In this document: in pieces, positions 44,803 to 52,599 of the stretch
Numbering within the stretch: the first letter of the stretch is position 1
How the letters are laid out: each line of letters opens with the position of its first letter
Assembly: GCA_937136055.1 (NCBI GenBank)
Contig: CAKZOD010000006.1
Coordinates: forward strand, 1 to 64,000
DNA from: an uncultured Oceanospirillaceae bacterium
GTDB lineage: Bacteria; Pseudomonadota; Gammaproteobacteria; Pseudomonadales; Balneatricaceae
Direction: 5' to 3'
DNA length: 64,000 nt
The notes under the pieces: generated by a model
The model's input: the letters and a program-made list of their open reading frames with translations, nothing else
Databases searched by the model: none
Told to the model about the DNA's origin: nothing
Position numbers and translations under genes: made by a program

Positions 44803-45633
44803 TTATAAGGAAAGCGCCTTCACAAGCATATTAACTGCCACTAGTGCTAAAAATAATGCGAAGACTTTCTTTAACGGCTTAGGGTCCATAGCGTGAGCGA
44901 GCTTAACACCTAATGGCGTAGTGATAAGTGTCATACATATGACGATGAAAAATGCTGGAAAATTCACAGCGCCAACCGTAAAGGGTGGACTATTTTCAGC
45001 GTTTATCGATATTAACAAGAATGCAGGAGCTGATGGCAGCGCAATCGCTAACCCGAAGCCCGCTGCTGTTGCAACAGCACGATGCATCACCACATTGCAC
45101 AAACTCATAAATGGGACTCCCAAGCTCCCCCCACCGATGCCCATTAATACAGAAGTAAAGCCTATTACAGATGAGGATATTGTGCCCATAGCGCCTTTCG
45201 GCATCTCTTCTTTTAAGCGCCACTGGGCTTTGCCAAAGGCCATATAAAAAGCGATAACAACACCGAGACTACCAAAGATCGCCTGCAGATACACAGAGCG
45301 CAGTTGCGCCGCTGCAAATACGCCGATAACCGCCCCAATAGCGATACCCGGCGCCCACTGACGCAACAGCTGCCAATCCACAGCACCTTTTTTATGATGG
45401 CTTTGCACAGAGCGGATTGAAGTAACGATAATCGTTGCCAGCGAGGTGCCCAAGCAGATTTGCATCAGCTGATCGCTGGCATAACCAAACTGCTCAAATA
45501 AGAAGAAAAAAGCCGGCACCAGCACTATGCCGCCACCTACACCCAATAAGCCTGCCAGTACACCGGCAATAGCACCGATAGCAATAATGAACAACAGCAA
45601 AGGTAACGCATCAATCAGGTTAGTCATATTCAT
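44803..45633 (-). CDS. TauE/SafE family sulfite/anion exporter-like permease
   Basis: The 276-residue inner-membrane protein has about eight helices in two inverted halves. GLLGVGGGIVLVPAFFFLF (near residue 28) and SVLMGIGGGSLGVPFMSL (near 160) are the paired glycine-rich motifs of TauE/SafE (DUF81) proteins. Members export sulfite, sulfoacetate or other small organic anions. It lies downstream of the catabolic operon on the same strand but is separated from it by a MITE; whether it belonged to that operon is unknown. Confidence 0.87.
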   Translation of the reverse strand: MNMTNLIDALPLLLFIIAIGAIAGVLAGLLGVGGGIVLVPAFFFLFEQFGYASDQLMQICLGTSLATIIVTSIRSVQSHHKKGAVDWQLLRQWAPGIAIGAVIGVFAAAQLRSVYLQAIFGSLGVVIAFYMAFGKAQWRLKEEMPKGAMGTISSSVIGFTSVLMGIGGGSLGVPFMSLCNVVMHRAVATAAGFGLAIALPSAPAFLLISINAENSPPFTVGAVNFPAFFIVICMTLITTPLGVKLAHAMDPKPLKKVFALFLALVAVNMLVKALSL

Positions 45634-45659
45634 GGTTTATATTCTTTTAAATTTATTGA

Positions 45660-45793
45660 GAGACCTTTGCACGAAGTAGCGAAGTTGAGACAAGGCAAAA
45701 ACAAGCGAAAAACCAGAGTTTATATTTATAAATGAGGATTTTGAGCTTGTTTTTAACGCTGTATCACTGACGTAGTAATCGTGCAAAGGTCTC
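45660..45793. mobile_element. 134-bp MITE with 15-bp terminal inverted repeats
   Basis: The ends are GAGACCTTTGCACGA (45660-45674) and its exact reverse complement TCGTGCAAAGGTCTC (45779-45793). A perfect 5-bp direct repeat ATTGA flanks both sides (45655-45659 and 45794-45798), the expected target duplication. The interior has no gene; frames through it are incidental. It is a non-autonomous element that needs a transposase encoded elsewhere. The parent insertion-sequence family is not identified. Confidence 0.85.
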
Positions 45794-45863
45794 ATTGAAG
45801 TTATTAAGTAGTTAGAAAGGGTAACAAATATCGCTATTTTCAGATACTCATGACTCTTTGTCT

Positions 45864-46619
45864 TTAATAATCGCGCATTAGCGTCCCGTAACGGGATATT
45901 TTTTCCTTCACTCCCGCCAATCTTAAACAGTGCCATAAACTCGCTTGATTAGAAGATAATACCGGCTTGCCCAGCCGCTGCTCTGCCTCCTCAATAATCT
46001 CGATAGAACGCAATGCACCGCAGCTCAAAAATACTGCCTCGGCTTCTGGTCGATCAACATACTGAGCAAATTCTAACAGGCTGTTAGGTGAGACTTTATT
46101 CATTTGCATATCTGTTTTTAGGCCAAGACCAATATTCGAGACACACTCAATACCTTGGCTGGAAAAATACTGCGCCTCTAACTGATTGATATCATCAGTG
46201 TAGGCTGTGCCTAATGCTATTTTGCTAATACCCATAGTTTTTAGTGCCTTAGTGACGCCGGTTAACAATGTCGTTCCCTGTGTGTTATTGAAGGCGCTCG
46301 CACGCTGCGCATTTATTTTATCGGCGATATTCTGCTCACCAATGACAAAGCTACCCGCAGTGCAGTTGTAGCAGATGACATCGACATCACTACGCCCTGG
46401 CATCAAGGTTTCAATGGCGTTATCCAAATCCGTTTCCATGGCTGCTAAGCTATCAATTGTGCAGATTTTTGGCATCTTTACCCGAGTGAAATGCAAGCCA
46501 ATATTGTCAGGGCACATTTTGAACATATCTCGCTCTGTGATATCAGCATTGGCGACTGCTATAAAGCCAAGCTGAGCACGCGGATGCGGACCTTGATCAA
46601 AGGTAATTTGAAAACTCAT
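45864..46619 (-). CDS. Asp/Glu racemase / maleate isomerase / EutA-type enzyme
   Basis: The 251-residue protein belongs to the Asp/Glu/hydantoin racemase superfamily, near arylmalonate decarboxylase, maleate cis-trans isomerase and EutA. It has both catalytic cysteines in position: Cys86 in CYNCTAGSF and Cys200 in FLSCGALRS, with two-Cys enzymes expected to isomerise or racemise. RAQLGFIAVANADITE is the usual N-terminal strand. It is the last clear gene of a TRAP-transporter operon. EutA-type genes are found in ectoine-utilisation clusters, but substrate assignment is inference. Confidence 0.82.
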   Translation of the reverse strand: MSFQITFDQGPHPRAQLGFIAVANADITERDMFKMCPDNIGLHFTRVKMPKICTIDSLAAMETDLDNAIETLMPGRSDVDVICYNCTAGSFVIGEQNIADKINAQRASAFNNTQGTTLLTGVTKALKTMGISKIALGTAYTDDINQLEAQYFSSQGIECVSNIGLGLKTDMQMNKVSPNSLLEFAQYVDRPEAEAVFLSCGALRSIEIIEEAEQRLGKPVLSSNQASLWHCLRLAGVKEKISRYGTLMRDY

Positions 46620-46667
46620 GTAGCTTCCTAAATAAAAGAATTTGTATTTTTGCAGATTTGTATATTG

Positions 46668-47120
46668 TTAGCGCACGATCAATACTGAGCACTTAGCGTG
46701 GCGCATAACTCGCGCAGCAGATGGACCAAGTAAATAATCTTTTAGCTCTGGCTTATGGCTACCCAGCACGATTAGATCAACGTTTAAGCGCTCAGAGAGC
46801 GCTAGTATTTCCACGTACACGTTGCCACTGGGTAAGTGATATTGAAACTGGCTAAAGCCTGTAGAGAGCTGCTCTGCTATTTTTTCTAACTTCGTCTTAG
46901 CACTGCGCTTCTCTCCCTCTTCAAACCCCGCCGGTATGAATTGAGATAACACGCCTAAACCTTCATCAAATGGCAAAACAGACACTAAGTGCAGACATAC
47001 TTCAGAGCTGCTGTAATCATCCAGCAAGGTTGCGATGATCTTTTGATGCTCTTGGGTGCTGTTAACATCGAGTGGCACGAGGATATTTTTTTTCACAATA
47101 CGCTCCGTTATTCGCTGCAT
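46668..47120 (-). CDS. Universal stress protein UspA family
   Basis: The 150-residue protein shows the Usp ATP-binding pattern: KNILVPLDVNS at the start and VLGSHKPELKDYLLGPSAARV near the end (outlined). Start choice is uncertain: ATG 47120 is preceded by a run of eight G, while GTG 47096 has a good CGGAG site 8 nt upstream. TRAP operons for ectoine carry a Usp gene of this type (TeaD), which modulates transport. Here it directly follows the TRAP genes and precedes the racemase gene, which supports that comparison. Confidence 0.85.
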   Translation of the reverse strand: MQRITERIVKKNILVPLDVNSTQEHQKIIATLLDDYSSSEVCLHLVSVLPFDEGLGVLSQFIPAGFEEGEKRSAKTKLEKIAEQLSTGFSQFQYHLPSGNVYVEILALSERLNVDLIVLGSHKPELKDYLLGPSAARVMRHAKCSVLIVR

Positions 47121-47195
47121 GTTTTAGAAGCCCCCCCCTTTCAGAAACCTCTAAGATGGAAAATAGCTGCTCGTTGAGACAAACAGCCATTAACT

Positions 47196-48509
47196 TCAAC
47201 TATTGTTTTTAGTCATCACTTCAGGGAGCCACAGGGCAATTTGCGGAAAGGCGGTCAGCAACACAACAGCCACCACCATTAGCAAGAACATCGGCACCGC
47301 CGCTTTGGCAATGAAACCTATATCCCTGCCGGTCATTGATTGCACTAGGAACAAATTGAAGCCGACTGGCGGCGTAATCATCGCCATTTCGCTCACAAGT
47401 ACGACAAAGATACCGAACCAAATCATATCGATGCCGGCACCGCGCACTAAGGGCTCAATCACCGCCATGGTTAAGATGATCGCCGAAATACCATCTAAAA
47501 ACATACCTAAGATGATATAAAACACGGTCAGCGCTGCAATTAGCATCCAAGGTGATAAATTCATCGCTCCTATCCAGTCTGCCAGTGCCCTAGGTAACCC
47601 AGTAAACCCCATTGCCAAGGTTAAAAACGCAGAGCCCGCTAGCAGCAGCATGATCATCGAGGTGGTTTTGGTCGCTCCCATTAGCGATGACTTAAAATTC
47701 TGCCAATTCAAAGAGCCTTGCAAAGCCGATAACCCCAATGCTCCGAGTACCCCCACCACCGCAGCTTCTGTCGGTGAAGCGATACCTGTATAGATAGAGC
47801 CTATGACGACAACAATCAGGCCTACAATCGGTGATAGCTCAACAATACCTGCCAGCTTTTCAGCCCAGCTGGATTTTTTCTCGCGCAGCTTTTTCCCCTC
47901 TTCGGTAAACAGCCCCCAACACATGACATAGCCGACAAATAAACCAGCTAGCATCAACCCTGGCAAGATACCCGCCATGAACAAGCGCCCAATTGATTCT
48001 TGCACAGTCACACCGTAGACAATCATAGTAATAGAAGGCGGAATCAACAGGCCCAGTGTACCCGCCCCTGCCAAAGTGCCGTAAGACATCATGTCCGGAT
48101 AGCCGTGCTTGCGCAGTTCAGGCACGGTGATTTTACCTATGGTCGCTAACGTTGCCGCCGATGATCCTGAGACGGCGGCAAAAGTCGCACAGCCCATTGT
48201 ATTTACATGTAATAAACCACCGGGCATACGGCGCAACAAGGGCCCTAAACCATTAAACAAGCTCTGCGAGAGCCGGGTGCGAAAGAGAATTTCTCCCATC
48301 CATATAAAGATGGGCAGAGAAGCCAGCCCCCACAGCGAGGTGTGTGCCCAAATGGTCGTGGCCATTGCATCACCTACCGGTCTGCTCGTAAAAGCCACCA
48401 TCGCCAGCAAACCAACGCCCATCAATGACAACCCTATCCACAAACCTGCGCCTAACAGCACAATAAGGGATAGAATCAATAAAACTGTTAATGCTATTTC
48501 GTTCATCAT
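47196..48509 (-). CDS. dctM: TRAP transporter large permease DctM
   Basis: The 437-residue membrane protein has about 12-13 helices and family motifs such as FIWMGEILFRT, CATFAAVSGSSAATLATIGKI and GTLGLLIPPSITMIVYG. It is the sodium-coupled large subunit of a tripartite ATP-independent periplasmic transporter, working with the DctQ and DctP proteins encoded immediately upstream. Only 6 bp separate it from dctQ. Confidence 0.93.
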   Translation of the reverse strand: MMNEIALTVLLILSLIVLLGAGLWIGLSLMGVGLLAMVAFTSRPVGDAMATTIWAHTSLWGLASLPIFIWMGEILFRTRLSQSLFNGLGPLLRRMPGGLLHVNTMGCATFAAVSGSSAATLATIGKITVPELRKHGYPDMMSYGTLAGAGTLGLLIPPSITMIVYGVTVQESIGRLFMAGILPGLMLAGLFVGYVMCWGLFTEEGKKLREKKSSWAEKLAGIVELSPIVGLIVVVIGSIYTGIASPTEAAVVGVLGALGLSALQGSLNWQNFKSSLMGATKTTSMIMLLLAGSAFLTLAMGFTGLPRALADWIGAMNLSPWMLIAALTVFYIILGMFLDGISAIILTMAVIEPLVRGAGIDMIWFGIFVVLVSEMAMITPPVGFNLFLVQSMTGRDIGFIAKAAVPMFLLMVVAVVLLTAFPQIALWLPEVMTKNNS

Positions 48510-48515
48510 TTTTCC

Positions 48516-49040
48516 CTATTTGCTATTGTGCATTTTTTCGTGCTGTAGATAGGTGATTTGCCCAGTGGCCATCGCTTTAATCAGCGTGTGTACTAAGCAA
48601 ACCGTGAACATCACAAAACCTAAAGCAAAGGGAGCTTGTGGAATCGCTAACAAAATTTCATCTGACTTAGTGCTAAAGTCTTCGTATAAGTAGGAGATGT
48701 ACGCCTGCTTTACCATGTAAAATGCGACATAACCCGCCATCACAGAGGCAATGCTCAAAATAACAAGCTCAAACTTGAAGCGCGTCTTACGGCGCAAGCT
48801 CTCGATGAGCATTTCTACTCTTATATGGCCGTGCTCTCCAAAGGTGTAAGCTAGCCCTAAAGAACCTGCTAGCGCTAGGCAATAGCCTGAATATTCGCTC
48901 AGCCCAGGTATATAATGCCCTGTGATTCTGGAGCCAATTCTAACCATCACCAAGAGCACAATAAGAATGATACAAAGGGCCGCTAATAGGCCACATAGGC
49001 GATATAAGCGGTGTAAAAGCTGATCAATTTTAAGTAACAC
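48516..49040 (-). CDS. dctQ: TRAP transporter small permease DctQ
   Basis: The 174-residue protein has four predicted helices and the DctQ-type segment YSGYCLALAGSLGLAYTFGEHGHIRVEML, outlined, which is the usual contact with the binding protein and DctM. It sits between the binding-protein gene (50-bp gap) and dctM (6-bp gap). Confidence 0.9.
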   Translation of the reverse strand: MLLKIDQLLHRLYRLCGLLAALCIILIVLLVMVRIGSRITGHYIPGLSEYSGYCLALAGSLGLAYTFGEHGHIRVEMLIESLRRKTRFKFELVILSIASVMAGYVAFYMVKQAYISYLYEDFSTKSDEILLAIPQAPFALGFVMFTVCLVHTLIKAMATGQITYLQHEKMHNSK

Positions 49041-49090
49041 TATTTTGTCTCCAAAAAAACCAGGCCAGCGGCCTGGGCCATGACAAAAAC

Positions 49091-50068
49091 TTACTTCGCT
49101 TGATAGGCTTTCAAAGCGGTTTGACTCGCTGAATTCGCTTTTTCAGCCCATTCTTGCGCCATTGTTTTCCCAATATTCTCTAACTCAGCTTGTAGCGTCG
49201 CTGAAGGCACTTGAACCTTCATCCCGTTTTCAGCCAGTTTAGCATTGTAGCCTTCGGTTACAGCGTTCACTTTACTCCATACGCTCTGCTCTGCAGATGC
49301 CGCAGCCTGCATCACCACTTGCTGAATCTCTGGGCTAAGCGATTCAAAGGCATCTTTGTTAACAATAGCCGCTGATTTTGGAATCCACGCGTTTATCAGA
49401 TAAAAATAATCCACGTAATCCCACAGCTTTTGGAAAACCCCGATAGCCCCTGAGCCAACCATTGAATCGGCCACCCCTGTCGAAAATGCCTGTGAGATTT
49501 CAGTCGCTTCAGTAGTAATAGGCACAGCCCCCATTAAGGCCGCTAAGCGTGAAGTTGAAGCATCGTATGCGCGAAATTTAACCCCTTTCATATCCGCTAA
49601 AGAGTTAACTTGCTTGCGATGAAACAACCCTTGTGCAGGCCAAGGAGCCATGAATAAAAGCTTCATACCACGCTTTTCTAGCGCTTTTTCAATAGCGGGC
49701 TTAGATGCACTATAAAGCTTTTTAGCATCGCTAATGTTAGTGGCGAGAAAAGGCACTGTATCCATGCCAAAAACACTGTCTTCTTTAGCGTGAGCCCCCA
49801 TGTAGCGACCGCCAATTGACACTTGTCCAGAGCGTACAGCGCGTAGTATTTCCCCCCCAGGGTAAAGTGATCCAGAAGGGTGAACAACAATTTCAAGCGC
49901 CCCCCCTGAGTTTTCTGTCACTTGCTTAGCGAAGTCTATATAAGCGCTAGTCACGTGGTTACCCGCAGAATATGCAGCGGGCATATCCCATTTCTCAGCC
50001 AGCGCGGAGAAACTGGTTAAACTCAGTGCTAGGGCCGTTACAGCAATTGATTTTATTTTTGTTTTCAT
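49091..50068 (-). CDS. dctP: TRAP transporter periplasmic binding protein DctP
   Basis: The 325-residue protein has a signal peptide ending near residue 24 (AVTALALSLTSFSALA). The mature start EKWDMPAAYSAGNHVTSAYIDFAKQV, outlined, and HPSGSLYPGGEILRAVRSGQV fit DctP-type TRAP binding proteins. The conserved Arg that usually binds a ligand carboxylate is probably the one in GVKFRAYDAS. Ligand unknown; the linked ectoine-hydrolase-like and EutA-like genes suggest a compatible solute or related zwitterion. It follows the M24 gene by 15 bp. Confidence 0.9.
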   Translation of the reverse strand: MKTKIKSIAVTALALSLTSFSALAEKWDMPAAYSAGNHVTSAYIDFAKQVTENSGGALEIVVHPSGSLYPGGEILRAVRSGQVSIGGRYMGAHAKEDSVFGMDTVPFLATNISDAKKLYSASKPAIEKALEKRGMKLLFMAPWPAQGLFHRKQVNSLADMKGVKFRAYDASTSRLAALMGAVPITTEATEISQAFSTGVADSMVGSGAIGVFQKLWDYVDYFYLINAWIPKSAAIVNKDAFESLSPEIQQVVMQAAASAEQSVWSKVNAVTEGYNAKLAENGMKVQVPSATLQAELENIGKTMAQEWAEKANSASQTALKAYQAK

Positions 50069-50083
50069 TGTTTTACTCTCTGT

Positions 50084-51286
50084 TTAATCCACGATCACTA
50101 GGTCGCGTGGATAGTGTGTTAATAACTCACATCCGGATTTTGTCACGCAAACGCTATCGCTGATTGCCATGCCAAAACCGTCTCTAAAAATGGTTGGGAT
50201 GATATGGAACGTCATATTTTCTTCAATCATTAATGGATCTTCAGGACGAATGGCATAGATGTGCCCCTCTGCCCAGTTAGGTGGGAAGCCGATACCAATA
50301 CCGTAGGCTGTGCGGCTTTTGAAATACTTCCCTAACCCTTTAGCCTCAACTTTGGAGCGGCACAAGTGATCGATCTCTCCAGCAGTTAAACCCGGTTTAA
50401 TGTTTGCCTGCGCTGTTTCTAGAATCTCAATTAGCGCTTCTTCTGTGGCTTTGTGCTCGTCCGTTGGCTGACCGAGCACTGCTGAGCGCGACATCATCGC
50501 ATGGTAGCGATCAACAACCCCCGCGCCTTCTAACAAAACAACATCACCTTGCTCAATAGTGCGTCGATTCCACAAAGCAAAGCACAATTCAGTGCGCGGC
50601 CCAGTAGCCACCATAGGCGGATGACCAAAATATTCACTACCCGCTCTTGTCGATCCTGCAATTAACGCCGCCGCCAAATCGTTATCGGTTTTACCTGGTG
50701 CGATTTCCTTGAGCGCTGCATCAACCCCTGCTGCCACGGCTTTACCTGCGGCTCGCATACGCTTTAATTGCTCAGGGCTTTTAATCATTCGAAAGCTTTC
50801 GATTACGCCATTCCAATCTGCAAACTTATTATTGCTTTTATCCACTAACTGACGGTGATCAAAAATAGACAGATATCGACTGACTGTCTCAAGTCCAACG
50901 GGGCTATTGGCAGTGACTCGCTGCTGTAAAAATCCAGCTAATACCGAGATATGATTTTGAGTATCAAAAATAGGAACAACTTGATCAATAGTTGAGAGTG
51001 CAAGGCCGAGATCTTGATTCACAACCCGTGTAATTAAGATAGGTTTACCAGTGGCAGGCACAAACATTGCTTGGAAAGTGAAATAGCCAATGGTTTGATA
51101 GCCCGTTAACCAGAACATATTTTCCGGGTCAAACAGCAACACACCTTCTAGGGATTGCTGGGCTATTTTTTGCTGGGTACGTGCGAGGCGCTCAGCAAAA
51201 TCTTGTTCAGTAAAACATAACTCTTGGGGCCATAACTTACGATCTGCATTCAATATTTGTTGCTGGCTAGGCGTGTACGACTGCAT
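50084..51286 (-). CDS. M24-fold hydrolase, creatinase/ectoine-hydrolase type
   Basis: The 400-residue pita-bread-fold protein is at first sight an Xaa-Pro peptidase, but the metal ligands of true M24 peptidases are replaced: LLEGAG (Glu253) stands where an Asp is expected, and RYHAMMSR (260-267) lacks the second Asp. Instead His222 (GHPPMVATG), Glu253 and Glu356 (ENMTFHIIP) fit the metal-free catalytic residues of creatinase, and the AG-x3-RYHA and PPNWAEGH segments resemble ectoine hydrolase DoeA. I infer C-N hydrolysis of a non-peptide substrate brought in by the TRAP system. First gene of the operon, divergent from LysR. Confidence 0.82.
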   Translation of the reverse strand: MQSYTPSQQQILNADRKLWPQELCFTEQDFAERLARTQQKIAQQSLEGVLLFDPENMFWLTGYQTIGYFTFQAMFVPATGKPILITRVVNQDLGLALSTIDQVVPIFDTQNHISVLAGFLQQRVTANSPVGLETVSRYLSIFDHRQLVDKSNNKFADWNGVIESFRMIKSPEQLKRMRAAGKAVAAGVDAALKEIAPGKTDNDLAAALIAGSTRAGSEYFGHPPMVATGPRTELCFALWNRRTIEQGDVVLLEGAGVVDRYHAMMSRSAVLGQPTDEHKATEEALIEILETAQANIKPGLTAGEIDHLCRSKVEAKGLGKYFKSRTAYGIGIGFPPNWAEGHIYAIRPEDPLMIEENMTFHIIPTIFRDGFGMAISDSVCVTKSGCELLTHYPRDLVIVD

Positions 51287-51458
51287 TCATTCAACCTTTT
51301 CTATGTTGTTAAGCCTTAATTACGCTGCATAAGCACATTCGCTGTACTCATGTTGTGTTTGGGCTTTATTTAATTATTTTGTGCTAGCTAGAATGCGCTG
51401 ATATAGTTATAGCTTCAAATACATTATATTCTGCCACTATAAAAAAAAGGAATGACTT

Positions 51459-52376
51459 GTGAATATTCGACAAGTTGAAGTATTCAAAGCAATCATGGAT
51501 TGTCACTCCATCACTGAAGCGGCCAAGCGTCTTTACATCACCCAACCGTCTGTTTCTAAGCACTTGAAATTATTAGAGTATAATTTAGGTTTTCAGCTTT
51601 TTGTGCGCTCGGGTAATCGCTTGATCGCAACCCGAGAGGGCCACGCGCTCTACGATCAAATAGAGCGCGTCTATACAGGTTTAGATCAACTTAGTAACTT
51701 CGTAGAAGATTTGAAGAAAAATCGTTACGGTGAAATAACTATCGCCTGCATGCCGCTACTATCCCACTACTGGCTACCTGCCGCGCTCAGTGAGTTCATC
51801 TTAGATAACGATGAAGTCTCTATTTCGCTACCTGTACGCAGCTCAAAATGGATTAGCCAGACAATCGCAGCGCGCAAAGCCGACTTTGGACTGGCTATGT
51901 GTAACGATGAGCCACCTCCGGGGGTAATTACCGAACACTTTATGTCGCTGCCTATTGTTTGTGTAATGCGCGCTGACCATCCTTTAGCGCAACACAGTGG
52001 CAAAATCGAAATTACCGATTTAGAAGCTCAAGATGTGATCAGTTTAAAAAATTTCGATCAGTGGCAACTGTCACTGGAGAAAATGCTTGATGAAAGAGCG
52101 GTCAAACCTAAACGGACTATCGATACTTTCTCATCACAAGTCGCCTGTGAACTGGTTAAAAATGAAGTGGGAATTGCCCTTGTCGATGTGCTCTCAGCAG
52201 CTGATCACCTCAATAGCGGGCTAGTGATTAAGCCATTTGCTGTCGACATCTGTTTTGATATTTACTTGATGCAATCAGAACACTGGCCAATACCGCAGCT
52301 GGCCACTGCCCTGAAGAACAATTTACTGGCCAAAGCGCAGAAAACCTGTGAACAGATGCAATCACTGATTAATTAG
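51459..52376 (+). CDS. LysR family transcriptional regulator
   Basis: The 305-residue protein starts at GTG 51459 (AAAGGA upstream). The winged helix MNIRQVEVFKAIMDCHSITEAAKRLYITQPSVSKHLKLLE, outlined, is standard for LysR, and the rest is a substrate-binding effector domain (ITIACMPLL, VCVMRADHPLA). It is divergent from the M24-TRAP operon over a 172-bp spacer and is the likely regulator of it. The effector is probably the transported compound or its product. Confidence 0.9.
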   Translation: MNIRQVEVFKAIMDCHSITEAAKRLYITQPSVSKHLKLLEYNLGFQLFVRSGNRLIATREGHALYDQIERVYTGLDQLSNFVEDLKKNRYGEITIACMPLLSHYWLPAALSEFILDNDEVSISLPVRSSKWISQTIAARKADFGLAMCNDEPPPGVITEHFMSLPIVCVMRADHPLAQHSGKIEITDLEAQDVISLKNFDQWQLSLEKMLDERAVKPKRTIDTFSSQVACELVKNEVGIALVDVLSAADHLNSGLVIKPFAVDICFDIYLMQSEHWPIPQLATALKNNLLAKAQKTCEQMQSLIN

Positions 52377-52599
52377 ACCTAAATCAGTAACTTCAACCTC
52401 ACACTTAGCACAAGCTCTTGATTTAGCAGCGGTTTGAAAAATGCCCGCTGAACCTAATGGCGCAGCTAAGATTTTCCATTCCCCCTGCTAAACCAATATC
52501 TTGCACTCTGAGTCTACTTTGAAGTCACGGATTCAGGTTAGATTTAATATTTTACCCTTTGATGAGCGGCTTAATCTCTCCAATCCAGCCGCTTACACT

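Noticed and set aside
45637..45936. 99-residue minus-strand frame between TauE and racemase genes
   Set aside because: It crosses the whole MITE and the 3' end of the racemase gene, so it is an incidental frame in mobile DNA.
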